Shown: positions 1 through 6,235 of the stretch, one piece after another
Numbering within the stretch: position 1 is the stretch's first letter
Layout: every line of letters starts with the position of its first letter
NCBI GenBank assembly: GCA_029460375.1
Contig: JARPAQ010000072.1
Coordinates: 1 to 6,235 of the forward strand
DNA: 6,235 bases
DNA from: Nitrososphaerota archaeon
GTDB lineage: Archaea; Thermoproteota; Nitrososphaeria; Nitrososphaerales; JACPRH01
Direction: 5' to 3'
The notes under the pieces: generated by a model
Databases searched by the model: none
The model's input: only the letters and a program-made list of their open reading frames with translations
What the model was told of the DNA's origin: nothing
Position numbers and translations under genes: made by a program

Positions 1-575
1 ATAGTGTCAGTTCCGTGCGCTATTACAATACCGTCGAATGCAGCGGCTATCTCTTTAGCGGTCTTATCCGCTATCTTGGCCCAGTGTCCAGCGTTTATGT
101 GTTCGCTGTAAACATTGAAGAGAGGTTCGGTGTGTATCTGTGCGTATTCAGCGATCTCAGGAACCACGGCGTAGAGCTCTTCGGCTGAGAATTGAGGATG
201 GACACCGCCGGTTCGGTAGTCGACTCTGCTGGCTATGGTTCCTCCGGTCCCTATGATGGCTACTTTCGGTAGGGCTGGATCCAGTTTGGGGGGTTGGGGG
301 GGTTGGAATGAGGGAGGTGTGCTTCTTTTGACTCGTTTTATGGTTATGATATCTTTGACTCTTACTCCGACGTTGTAGCCGTTCTTCAGTTTTATCACGA
401 TATGCTGGTCGTCTGCATATTCGTACCGCGGCATAAGAGAACCCTGAAGGGTCGCTCTCTTTGTCTTCATATCTATAAGGTCGCCTATAGAGACGTCTGA
501 CTCCCTAAGCAGATCAAAAGATGCGTCTCTATATCCTTGGAGCTCTGCCAACGCTACCGTAGAGGAGACCTGCAC
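1..575 (-). CDS. gatD: Glu-tRNA(Gln) amidotransferase subunit D, N-terminal part (runs off left edge)
   Basis: With GatE, GatD converts mischarged Glu-tRNA(Gln) to Gln-tRNA(Gln) in the archaeal cytoplasm; GatD is the asparaginase-like subunit that releases ammonia. I translated 191 codons. Residues about 29-80 form the GatD-specific N-terminal barrel (VSIGDLI, LMPRYEYADD, HIVIKLKNGYNVG). A proline-rich linker follows (about 86-104, with QPPQPP). Residue 105 onward is the L-asparaginase fold: KVAIIGTGGTIAS holds the first catalytic Thr (T113), SRVDYRTGGVHPQF is family-typical, and IAHGTDT at the edge holds the second Thr/Asp pair (T189, D190). Family members are about 430 residues, so a little over half is missing. 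The start is GTG at 575: the frame opens after a stop near 613, and no ATG lies in frame upstream. The ATG at 580-578 is out of frame. The family call is very secure; the exact start is less so. Confidence 0.95.
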   Translation of the reverse strand, partial: MQVSSTVALAELQGYRDASFDLLRESDVSIGDLIDMKTKRATLQGSLMPRYEYADDQHIVIKLKNGYNVGVRVKDIITIKRVKRSTPPSFQPPQPPKLDPALPKVAIIGTGGTIASRVDYRTGGVHPQFSAEELYAVVPEIAEYAQIHTEPLFNVYSEHINAGHWAKIADKTAKEIAAAFDGIVIAHGTDT

Positions 576-610
576 CTCATAAATTAAACCTTTAAGGGTT
601 GAATCTAGAC

Positions 611-617
611 CTTAAAG
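611..617 (-). promoter_or_regulatory. Possible TATA box for gatD
   Basis: On the minus strand this reads CTTTAAG. It is centred about 39 bases before the GTG start at 575, which would put transcription start near 588 and leave a leader of about 13 bases. A second TTAAAG at about 591-596 is too close to the start to serve as a TATA box. No strong Shine-Dalgarno is visible. This is a position-based inference only. Confidence 0.35.
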
Positions 618-741
618 CCTATTAGTGTCGGCAGAAAGAAAGAGAGCAACATTTTTCTTTTTCGAATAATCGCTCTGCATTATCAGCATATCCGTCACCC
701 TCAGTCTAGTCCTCTTTACCAGAAATATAACCATGTGTTGA

Positions 742-757
742 ATCGATCATCATCGAT
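742..757. repeat. Paired ATCGAT inverted repeat, possible operator
   Basis: ATCGAT occurs at 742-747 and 752-757, separated by CATC. Each half is itself palindromic and together they make a 16-base inverted repeat, ATCGAT-CATC-ATCGAT. It sits directly upstream of the proposed TATA box of the phosphate permease (about 761-768), where an archaeal activator or repressor could bind. It is about 170 bases from the gatD start, so the permease is the likelier target. The repeat is seen in the sequence; the regulatory role is inferred. Confidence 0.4.
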
Positions 758-760
758 AGG

Positions 761-768
761 GATTAATA
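761..768 (+). promoter_or_regulatory. Possible TATA box for the phosphate permease
   Basis: GATTAATA lies about 37 bases before the TTG at 802. A start site about 26 bases downstream would fall near 791, giving a leader of about 11 bases to TTG 802 or about 29 bases to ATG 820. It is a reasonable archaeal TATA-like element, but no transcript evidence exists. Confidence 0.4.
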
Positions 769-801
769 GTTGAGTAGAACACCCCGCGAGTAGAGAACAG
801 A

Positions 802-1815
802 TTGGTAGAAGTGGTGGTGATGATCGCGATTGCCGCTGCTCTGTTCTTCTCGTTCTGGAATGGTTTTACCGACGCAGCTAACTCGATTGCTACGGTTGTG
901 GCAACAAGGGTCTTGACGCCCATAAAGGCTGTCGCATTGGCAGCGGTGGGGAACTTCATAGGTATGTTCTTCTTTCCAGTCGCCGTAGCCGTGACTATCG
1001 GAACGGGTATCATTAACAGTGAGATCGTGACAGCTGAGTTGATCATCGCGGCGTTGGTCGGAGGCTTGGTGTGGGACGTCATCACCTGGTGGTTAGCCCT
1101 CCCCGTCTCCGAGTCGCACGTTCTTGTAGGAAGCTTAATGGGCGCCGGGATCGCGGCGGGAGGGCTTAAAGTGGTCATGATACAGTCGATCGTGGACAAA
1201 GTTGTGATACCCATGGTGACATCGCCTATAATCGCTTTCATAGTAGGCTTCGGATTCACCATTTTCATCATCAGGATATCTCTACTTATGCGATTACATC
1301 CATCACGGGCCAACCGACATTTCGGCAGGCTTCAAATCTTTTCATCATTATTCTTCTCCGTGACTCACGGGACGAATGATGCGCAGAAGGTAATGGGGAT
1401 CATCACGGTGCTACTGGTGACTTATGGTCTTCTCCCCGCCTTCGACGTTCCATTATGGGTTATACTGGCCTCTCACGCCACCATCTCATTCGGGACATTC
1501 CTCGGAGGATGGAGGATCGTTCGAACCATGGCCTTCAAGATAACCAAGCTCAGACCCTACCAAGGGTTCGCCGCTGAGACCAGTGGCGCATTGATACTCG
1601 CCACTACAGCTACCCTCGGATTCCCTGTCAGCACAACACACGCTATCGCTGGGTCAATCATGGGTGTCGGTGCTACACGTAGGCTTTCAGCGGTGCGGTG
1701 GGGAATGGCAAGGAGAATAGTCATTGCGTGGATGCTTACCATACCTATATCCGCTATATTCTCCTACGGCGTCTACCAACTTTTCATACTGACGACCTTG
1801 GTAGCTCCAGCTTGA
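802..1815 (+). CDS. pit: PiT-family inorganic phosphate permease
   Basis: This is a cytoplasmic-membrane symporter that takes up inorganic phosphate using the proton or sodium gradient. The 337 residues, almost all hydrophobic, show the duplicated PiT architecture. Repeat 1 has WNGFTDAANSIATVVATR (19-36) and PVSESHVLVGSLMGAGIA (101-118). Repeat 2 has the signature SVTHGTNDAQKVMGI (186-200) and PVSTTHAIAGSIMGVGATRR (275-294). A basic cytoplasmic loop (about 164-178, LHPSRANRHFGR) separates the halves. The length is normal for archaeal and bacterial PiT proteins. The start is uncertain: TTG 802 is the most upstream possibility after an in-frame stop at 775 and gives the usual spacing to NGF, but GTG 811/814/817 and ATG 820 are alternatives, and GGTGGTGATG at 813-822 resembles a Shine-Dalgarno abutting ATG 820. 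The PhoU-like (DUF47) partner often found beside PiT genes is absent here. Family certain; substrate phosphate likely. Confidence 0.93.
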   Translation: MVEVVVMIAIAAALFFSFWNGFTDAANSIATVVATRVLTPIKAVALAAVGNFIGMFFFPVAVAVTIGTGIINSEIVTAELIIAALVGGLVWDVITWWLALPVSESHVLVGSLMGAGIAAGGLKVVMIQSIVDKVVIPMVTSPIIAFIVGFGFTIFIIRISLLMRLHPSRANRHFGRLQIFSSLFFSVTHGTNDAQKVMGIITVLLVTYGLLPAFDVPLWVILASHATISFGTFLGGWRIVRTMAFKITKLRPYQGFAAETSGALILATTATLGFPVSTTHAIAGSIMGVGATRRLSAVRWGMARRIVIAWMLTIPISAIFSYGVYQLFILTTLVAPA

Positions 1816-1959
1816 TAGAACTCGTCTTTCAAGGTGCCGAGTCGTCGCGGCAAATTGGGCGGAGATGACATAAGGCGTAACGGAACAACAGTATGCGGGT
1901 ATACCTTAATGACAAATGAAAGAGAGATGCAGGCACCATCTGAAGCAGACATACATTGT

Positions 1960-2709
1960 CTAAAGCGGAAGTAGGTCTAGAGACCATATCATCAGCAACC
2001 CCAAGACAAATGTAACGTACTGAAGAAAAGATCTGTTGAAGACCTTCTCCTTCTTGATTTCAGGCAACAGTTCAGAAGCCCCAAGGTATATGAAACCTCC
2101 TGCAGACAGAGATACTAGAAGGCCAGTGAAACCCTCAATTTCTATCAGGACGAAAGCTAGAATTAATCCACCAAAAGCCGTCAGGGCGGAAAGGAAGTTG
2201 AAGAACAAAGCCCGCCTCCTCGAAAACCCGCCGAAAATAAGTATCCCAAAGTCACCTATCTCCTGCGGCAGCTCGTGAAATATGACCGCTATCGTAGCGG
2301 CGACACCTAAAGGTACACTCAACAGAAACGTCGTGGTGATCACCATACCGTCTATCAGGTTATGAATCCCATCGCCTATCAGATTAAGATACACATACCG
2401 CTTAACCGAGCCAGCCGCCTTGTCATGCGGGTGGCCGTGACCGTGATACCAATAGATAGACCGCTCAAGAAAAAAGAACGAGACGAAGCCTAACGCCAGA
2501 TACGGAAAGACAATAGACGCTTCCACAAGCTCTAATGCCTCCGGAAGAAGATCAAAGTAAGCAGTCCCCAATATAGCGCCCGCCGAAAAACTCACCAGAA
2601 AGAAAAGCACCCTGTCAAGCAGACGCTCCCTCAGAGACAAGGCGACAACACCCGCCAAGGAAAGTACGCTGACCAAGCCTACAGCTAGAACGGCGTGTAG
2701 CAACGACAT
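1960..2709 (-). CDS. ZIP-family divalent metal transporter
   Basis: This is a membrane protein of the ZIP family, which brings Zn2+, Fe2+ or Mn2+ into the cytoplasm. It has 249 residues and about eight predicted membrane segments. The metal site is intact: the fourth segment carries GDGIHNLIDG (112-121; H116, N117, D120) and the fifth carries HELPQEIGD (145-153; H145, E146, E150). Before the fourth segment a short loop holds HGHGHPH (89-95), the His-rich metal-binding loop typical of the family. The length is normal for compact prokaryotic ZIPs. The ATG start at 2709 places the first membrane helix at the N-terminus and lies about 36 bases after a good TATA-like box. The gene converges on the phosphate permease with a 144-base gap and follows cdc48 on the same strand, but with its own promoter. 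Substrate metal cannot be told from sequence. Confidence 0.93.
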   Translation of the reverse strand: MSLLHAVLAVGLVSVLSLAGVVALSLRERLLDRVLFFLVSFSAGAILGTAYFDLLPEALELVEASIVFPYLALGFVSFFFLERSIYWYHGHGHPHDKAAGSVKRYVYLNLIGDGIHNLIDGMVITTTFLLSVPLGVAATIAVIFHELPQEIGDFGILIFGGFSRRRALFFNFLSALTAFGGLILAFVLIEIEGFTGLLVSLSAGGFIYLGASELLPEIKKEKVFNRSFLQYVTFVLGLLMIWSLDLLPL

Positions 2710-2741
2710 AATTCTTCACAATGGCCGACGCAGACATACTG

Positions 2742-2750
2742 TTTATACAT
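2742..2750 (-). promoter_or_regulatory. TATA box for the ZIP transporter gene
   Basis: On the minus strand this reads ATGTATAAA. Its centre is about 36 bases before the ATG at 2709, predicting transcription start near 2720 and a leader of about 11 bases. It lies just beyond the hairpin that follows cdc48, which supports independent transcription of the ZIP gene. Confidence 0.5.
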
Positions 2751-2767
2751 ATCTCTCAAGGAGAGAG

Positions 2768-2796
2768 GAGGCTCCCCTAGACAGTTAGGAGACCTC
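2768..2796 (-). terminator. Hairpin downstream of cdc48, possible terminator
   Basis: GAGGCTCC (2768-2775) can pair with GGAGACCTC (2788-2796), forming an eight-pair stem with one bulged base and a 12-base loop. It begins 22 bases after the cdc48 stop and ends before the ZIP TATA box. On the minus strand it is followed by a CT-rich tract (CTCTCTCCTT) and not a clean T run, so it is not a textbook terminator. It could also act as a 3' stabilising structure. Confidence 0.35.
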
Positions 2797-2818
2797 TCCA
2801 ACCTTGATTATCTATTTA

Positions 2819-4987
2819 TCAGCGGTAATACGGTACAGCCGCCTTCTCCAACGGCTTCCCTTCCCTCGAAGACTTCACCTTTCGAACAGCTTCATCGAGT
2901 TGCTTCATAGATACAACCGCTTCGCTGACATGCTTCTTCGCTTCTTCTGGATCTGGGTATCTAGTGATGAAGTCTTGAAGCACGATGCTGACCGCGGTGT
3001 TTACAATAGCTGCCAGATCTGCACCGCTGAATCCGTCTGTCTGATCCGCTATCCTGCCGAGATCTACATCCTTGGTGAATGGTTTACCTTCACCATGTAT
3101 CTTCAGTATCTTTTCTCTAGAATCTCTATCAGGCATAGGTATGTAGAGGAGCTTGTCAATCCTACCTGGTCTGAGCAGAGCAGGATCCACCATATCTATT
3201 CTGTTGGTAGCTGCCAAGACGACAACACCGGTAAGAGACCGGATACCGTCAAGCTCGGTAAGTAGCTGGCTCACCACCCTCTCAGTGACCATACTGTCGC
3301 CACTTAAACCTCTGACAGGAGCAATGGCATCTATCTCGTCGAAGAAGATTACACACGGAGCAGCTTGGCGCGCCCGCCTGAAGACCTCTCTTATACCACG
3401 CTCAGATTCGCCGACCCACTTCGATAGAAGTTCGGGCCCACGTACGCTTATGAAGTTGGCTTCACTCTCAGTAGCGACTGATTTGGCGAGGAGGGTCTTT
3501 CCGGTGCCCGAGGGGCCGTGTATCATAATACCTTTAGGCATACTGTAACCTATCCGTTCATAGATTTCCGTGTACTTCAGAGGCCATTCAACAGCTTCTT
3601 GCAGTTCCCTCTTAATCGATTCTAGCCCACCTATATCGCTCCACTTCACATCAGGTGATTCAAGGTAGACTTCTCTCATCGCTGAAGGGGTAATATCTTT
3701 CAGCGCATACTCAAAGTCCGCCATAGTGACTTTAAGTTTGTCCAGAAACTCAGGTTGCAGCTTTTCCTCTTCGAGCTTCAGCTCAGGAAGTATCCTGCGC
3801 AGAGTCTTCATAGCAGCTTCCTTCGCCAGACCCTCTAGATCTGCACCGACAAAACCGTGAGTGGTAGACGCCAGCTTCTCAATGTCAACGTCTTCAACCA
3901 GAGGCATATGCCTTGTGTGTATCTGAAGTATCTCAAGCCTTCCACGCTTATTAGGGACGTTTATCTCTATCTCTCTGTCGAAGCGACCTGGCCTCCTAAG
4001 AGCAGGATCTATCGCATTCGGCCTGTTCGTCGCCGCTATAACTATGACCTTACCACGAGCCTCCAGCCCATCCATAAGCGAGAGCAGTTGGCTTACAACC
4101 CTTCGCTCAACCTCGCCGGTAACCTCTTCACGCTTAGGTGCGATAGAGTCTATCTCATCTATGAAGACTATAGACGGAGACTTCTCCTTCGCCTCCTTGA
4201 ATATCTCCCTCAACCTAGCTTCAGACTCCCCGTAGAACTTGCTCATAATCTCGGGCCCACTTATGCTGATAAAGTGCGCATTACTCTCGGTCGCCACAGC
4301 TTTGGCCAGCAGAGTCTTACCGGTTCCAGGAGGACCGTATAGAAGTACACCTTTAGGAGCTTCTACTCCAAGCTTCTCAAAGATTTCAGGGTGTCTAAGA
4401 GGGAGCTCAATCATCTCCCGAACCTTCTGGATCTCTTCTGTAAGCCCGCCGATATCCTCATAAGTGACTTGAGGCACGCCTCTCAGAACTTCACCTTTCT
4501 CAGATATGGTGAATACAGTCCTCTGTGTTATGAGGACAGCGTCGGCCATGGGGCTCACACCGACAACTTGGAAGGTTAGTCTTCCTCCGAAGTACGGTAT
4601 CATGATATTGTCACCTTTCGTCACAGGTGCACTTTCTAGAGCGTCCGCAAGGTATCGCTCATCTATAGGAGGTATCGCTTCAAGGGGTGCGACAACAACC
4701 TTTTCGGCAGACGGAGCCCTTATTTTTCTGATTGTCACGGTATCGCCTATAGCCACTCCCGAGTTGTTCCGGATCAGACCGTCAATTCTTATTACACCTC
4801 GCCCTTCATCAGAAGGGTATAGGGGAAGGCATTTCGCTACCGTCCTCCGTTTTCCTCTTACCTCTATAACGTCACCTGTAGAAGCGTCCAAGGCATCCAT
4901 AGCGTCGTAGTCAATTCTTGCGACACCTCTACCCACGTCTCGGGTATACGCTTCCAATACTTTCAACATAGACGAACGTTGACTCAT
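2819..4987 (-). CDS. cdc48: Cdc48/VAT-type tandem AAA+ ATPase
   Basis: This is a hexameric unfoldase, the archaeal homologue of p97/Cdc48, which threads proteins through its pore for refolding or delivery to the 20S proteasome. It has 722 residues, a normal length. The N-domain spans about 1-170 (double-psi barrel with [13 protein letters not shown] at 14-26, then a second subdomain). D1 has Walker A GPPGTGKT (218-225), Walker B VFIDEID (274-280), pore loop KFYGESE (250-256) and arginine fingers R332/R335. D2 has Walker A GPSGTGKT (491-498), Walker B IFFDEID (547-553), pore loop KWVGESE (523-529) and R606/R609. Both ATPase sites look intact. The tail ends PYYR, resembling the HbYX proteasome-docking motif. 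ATG 4987 is chosen because GGAG lies 8 bases upstream (4996-4999); ATG 4969 (M7) is a weaker alternative. It is followed by the ZIP gene and preceded by the RAM gene. Confidence 0.97.
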   Translation of the reverse strand: MSQRSSMLKVLEAYTRDVGRGVARIDYDAMDALDASTGDVIEVRGKRRTVAKCLPLYPSDEGRGVIRIDGLIRNNSGVAIGDTVTIRKIRAPSAEKVVVAPLEAIPPIDERYLADALESAPVTKGDNIMIPYFGGRLTFQVVGVSPMADAVLITQRTVFTISEKGEVLRGVPQVTYEDIGGLTEEIQKVREMIELPLRHPEIFEKLGVEAPKGVLLYGPPGTGKTLLAKAVATESNAHFISISGPEIMSKFYGESEARLREIFKEAKEKSPSIVFIDEIDSIAPKREEVTGEVERRVVSQLLSLMDGLEARGKVIVIAATNRPNAIDPALRRPGRFDREIEINVPNKRGRLEILQIHTRHMPLVEDVDIEKLASTTHGFVGADLEGLAKEAAMKTLRRILPELKLEEEKLQPEFLDKLKVTMADFEYALKDITPSAMREVYLESPDVKWSDIGGLESIKRELQEAVEWPLKYTEIYERIGYSMPKGIMIHGPSGTGKTLLAKSVATESEANFISVRGPELLSKWVGESERGIREVFRRARQAAPCVIFFDEIDAIAPVRGLSGDSMVTERVVSQLLTELDGIRSLTGVVVLAATNRIDMVDPALLRPGRIDKLLYIPMPDRDSREKILKIHGEGKPFTKDVDLGRIADQTDGFSGADLAAIVNTAVSIVLQDFITRYPDPEEAKKHVSEAVVSMKQLDEAVRKVKSSREGKPLEKAAVPYYR

Positions 4988-4995
4988 TCTTCGGT

Positions 4996-5033
4996 CTCCT
5001 AACCGATTTATGTTGCATTATAACTCCTTATTA
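4996..5033 (-). promoter_or_regulatory. cdc48 promoter and ribosome binding site
   Basis: Read on the minus strand, AT-rich candidates are ACTAATAAG (centre about 5031) and TTATAAT (5018-5024), followed by GGAG at 4999-4996, eight bases before the ATG. Using the upstream box gives a transcription start near 5005 and keeps the Shine-Dalgarno in the leader; the TTATAAT box would start at about 4995 and lose it. The upstream box is therefore preferred. Read-through from the RAM gene, 89 bases away, is also possible. Confidence 0.4.
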
Positions 5034-5076
5034 GTCTTTCTTTGATCTGAGAAGATGAGCCGTCGGGACTCAGAGT

Positions 5077-5304
5077 CTATACTACAATCATAGTCAACGT
5101 TGAACGTACATTCTTTAGACTTCTTATCTTTCTAGACGCCGTATCTTTAAGTCGATCCATAGAATCGGACGATATCTTTACAACTATGTCATAAACACCG
5201 TATACCTCATATATCTCTTTCACATACTCTATATTCTTGAGCTCATTCATCAGGTCTCTTTCAGTTCCTAATTCAGCATTTATCAGCATTATTGCGGTAG
5301 GCAT
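5077..5304 (-). CDS. Stand-alone Lrp/AsnC ligand-binding (RAM) domain protein
   Basis: This 75-residue protein is a complete RAM (SMD) domain, the effector-binding and oligomerising half of Lrp/AsnC regulators, without the helix-turn-helix. The fold is visible in order: first strand TAIMLINAEL (3-12), helix RDLMNELKNI (16-25), the hallmark VYEVYGVYDIVVKI region (about 32-44, with GVYD at 36-39), a second helix (about 47-62) and the closing strand NVRSTLTMIVV (65-75). Family members usually form dimers or higher rings and bind an amino acid or other small molecule between subunits. Lacking a DNA-binding domain, it probably acts by joining full-length Lrp proteins or as a separate sensor; this is inferred. 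ATG 5304 fits a leaderless transcript with a TATA box 26 bases upstream. The gene is divergent from the sulfurtransferase and 89 bases upstream of cdc48. Confidence 0.9.
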   Translation of the reverse strand: MPTAIMLINAELGTERDLMNELKNIEYVKEIYEVYGVYDIVVKISSDSMDRLKDTASRKIRSLKNVRSTLTMIVV

Positions 5305-5324
5305 AGCATATAGATATACCTAAG

Positions 5325-5336
5325 AGTATTTAACAA
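5325..5336 (-). promoter_or_regulatory. TATA box for the RAM-domain gene, leaderless
   Basis: On the minus strand the box is TTGTTAAATACT, centred near 5330, which is 26 bases before the A of the ATG at 5304. That spacing places transcription start at or next to the start codon, as in archaeal leaderless mRNAs. No Shine-Dalgarno precedes the ATG, which agrees. It overlaps the promoter proposed for the sulfurtransferase on the other strand. Confidence 0.5.
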
Positions 5337-5341
5337 TTTAT
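5326..5341 (+). promoter_or_regulatory. AT-rich promoter element for the sulfurtransferase
   Basis: GTATTTAACAATTTAT offers TATA-like sequence on the plus strand (TATTTAAC and AATTTAT). Either would start transcription at about 5354-5364, ahead of the ATG at 5380. The same bases carry the TATA box of the divergent RAM gene. Confidence 0.35.
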
Positions 5342-5364
5342 CAGAGAAGGTATCGATGTGAGCC

Positions 5365-5369
5365 GGTGA
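5365..5369 (+). promoter_or_regulatory. Shine-Dalgarno of the sulfurtransferase
   Basis: GGTGA matches the archaeal 16S rRNA 3' end (partner of GGAGGTGA) and lies 10 bases before ATG 5380. An in-frame TGA at 5359-5361 excludes any start farther upstream, so the site and the stop together fix the start. Confidence 0.6.
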
Positions 5370-5379
5370 ACAGAATAGA

Positions 5380-6235
5380 ATGAAGGGACGATCAGTGCTA
5401 GTTATCGTATTATTGATTGCAATCGCAGTGGCAGCATCCTTGCTACTTTTGACCTATCTTCCAACCGAGCAGGAGCAACCATCTTACTCACCTTCAGGCG
5501 GATATGCCAATGAGTATCTTCTGGTTGATCCGGACTGGGTGGAGATGCATAGTGAAGATGTTGATGTCAGGATAGTTGATGTTAGAGACGAGTCTAATTA
5601 TGATGGTGGACATATACCTAGGGCGGCTAACATCCATTTTAGGCAATTTCAGATGCCTCATCTCGGAACTCTGAGGGTTGCTGTTTCTGTTGAGGAGTTT
5701 GAGGATATGGTTGGTGAAGCAGGTATAACCCCTGAGACGACTGTAGTGTTGTACGACTTGTCAAATAATCTGGATGCATCGCAGGTCTTCTGGGTCTTTG
5801 AGTATTATGGCCATAAGGATGTTCGTCTTCTGAATGGGGGTTTTCAGCGGTGGGAGTCTGAGGGACGAACTGTCGATCAGGAGGATGCAGAGATTGAAAA
5901 GGTGGAGTATTCTGCGGCTTCTGCACGTGAAGATAAGATCGCAAACGCCGATTGGATAATGGAGAATTTAGATGCCGAGGATGTAAAGATTCTTGATGTT
6001 AGATCCGGGCTAGAGTATACAGGAGTAGTGCAGAACACAAAGAGGGGTGGGCATATCCCGGGGGCGGTGAATGTAGAGTGGGTTGAGGCAGTTAACCCGG
6101 ATGGTACTTTCAAAGGTGCCGATGTTCTGTTGAAGATGTATCGTGATGCTGGCGTAATTCAGGATAAGGAGGTTGTAGTATACTGTCAGTCGGGGCACAG
6201 AGCTTCTCACGGATACTTTACCCTCCGGCTGCTCG
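5380..6235 (+). CDS. Membrane-anchored two-domain rhodanese-type sulfurtransferase (runs off right edge)
   Basis: This resembles thiosulfate/3-mercaptopyruvate sulfurtransferases, which move sulfane sulfur from a donor to an acceptor through a cysteine persulfide. I read 285 codons to the edge with no stop. Residues 1-5 are basic and 6-27 form one hydrophobic helix with no lipobox Cys, so it is a signal peptide or anchor placing the enzyme outside the membrane. The first rhodanese domain (about 45-165) has VDVRDESNYDGGHIPRAANI (66-85) and LNGGFQRW (151-158) but no Cys in its active loop (VVLYDLSNN), so it is the usual inactive half. The second (about 185 onward) has LDVRSGLEY, GGHIPGAVNVEW and the catalytic loop YCQSGHRAS with Cys269. 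Only the last part is cut off. Asp codons are 19 GAT to 3 GAC, unlike the neighbours. The in vivo sulfur donor is unknown. Confidence 0.93.
   Translation, partial: MKGRSVLVIVLLIAIAVAASLLLLTYLPTEQEQPSYSPSGGYANEYLLVDPDWVEMHSEDVDVRIVDVRDESNYDGGHIPRAANIHFRQFQMPHLGTLRVAVSVEEFEDMVGEAGITPETTVVLYDLSNNLDASQVFWVFEYYGHKDVRLLNGGFQRWESEGRTVDQEDAEIEKVEYSAASAREDKIANADWIMENLDAEDVKILDVRSGLEYTGVVQNTKRGGHIPGAVNVEWVEAVNPDGTFKGADVLLKMYRDAGVIQDKEVVVYCQSGHRASHGYFTLRLL

Noticed and set aside
660..757. Possible C/D box sRNA on the minus strand: ATGATGA C box at about 745-751 and two CTGA boxes farther along
   Set aside because: The C-to-D' gap is about 42 bases and the C'-to-D gap about 5, against roughly 12 expected, and no terminal stem is clear. 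The ATGATGA is explained by the ATCGAT repeat.
750..1313. 187-residue minus-strand frame opposite the phosphate permease
   Set aside because: Low-complexity Thr/Ala/Met-rich translation typical of the reverse of a hydrophobic membrane gene; the plus-strand frame has clear PiT motifs.
1820..1842. ACTCG/CGAGT inverted repeat after the phosphate permease stop
   Set aside because: Only five pairs, a 13-base loop and no T tract; too weak to call a terminator.
1909..1974. 21-residue plus-strand ORF starting MTNEREMQ in the gap between the two transporter genes
   Set aside because: It overlaps the end of the ZIP gene, has no Shine-Dalgarno and no recognisable feature; likely chance.
3153..4910. 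Several open plus-strand frames opposite cdc48, some resembling each other (around 3425-3540 and 4239-4360)
   Set aside because: They are antisense shadows. Their mutual similarity comes from the duplicated D1 and D2 P-loop regions on the other strand, and they have no recognisable domain or ribosome binding site.
5046..5076. Small hairpins after the RAM gene (GAGTCC/GGCTC and ATCT/AGAT)
   Set aside because: Stems of four to five pairs with a bulge and no adjacent clean T run; could be chance.
5639..6210. Three minus-strand frames opposite the sulfurtransferase
   Set aside because: The plus-strand frame carries two rhodanese domains and the catalytic Cys loop; the reverse frames show no family features.

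Overview
The window looks archaeal. The truncated left-hand gene is GatD, a subunit of the Glu-tRNA(Gln) amidotransferase GatDE, which is known only from archaea. The central gene is a tandem-AAA Cdc48/VAT ATPase, next to a stand-alone Lrp/AsnC ligand-binding (RAM) domain gene typical of archaea. Upstream regions carry TATA-like boxes and short or absent leaders. The lineage cannot be fixed from this stretch; a TACK-type archaeon is only a guess.

Layout: 1-575 (minus) is the N-terminal 191 residues of gatD, running off the left edge. 576-801 is a divergent intergenic region with promoters for both sides and a paired ATCGAT inverted repeat. 802-1815 (plus) is a PiT-family phosphate permease. 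After a 144-base gap it faces a convergent ZIP metal transporter (1960-2709, minus). Then come cdc48 (2819-4987, minus) and the RAM gene (5077-5304, minus). A short divergent promoter region (5305-5379) separates these from a membrane-anchored two-domain rhodanese-type sulfurtransferase (5380 to the right edge, plus, incomplete). Both edge genes are truncated by the window and not visibly broken. No intergenic stretch exceeds 300 bases.

The genes do not form an obvious single pathway. GatD serves Gln-tRNA synthesis and Cdc48 serves protein unfolding and turnover. PiT and ZIP import phosphate and divalent metal. The RAM protein probably senses a small molecule, and the sulfurtransferase handles sulfane sulfur outside the membrane. 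Each gene appears to have its own promoter. The only close regulatory coupling is the back-to-back promoter region between the RAM gene and the sulfurtransferase.

I found no RNA gene, mobile element, CRISPR array or convincing novel system. The points most worth a second look are that shared promoter, the ATCGAT repeat before the phosphate permease, the YYR tail and Ser-substituted Walker A of Cdc48, and the anchored sulfurtransferase.
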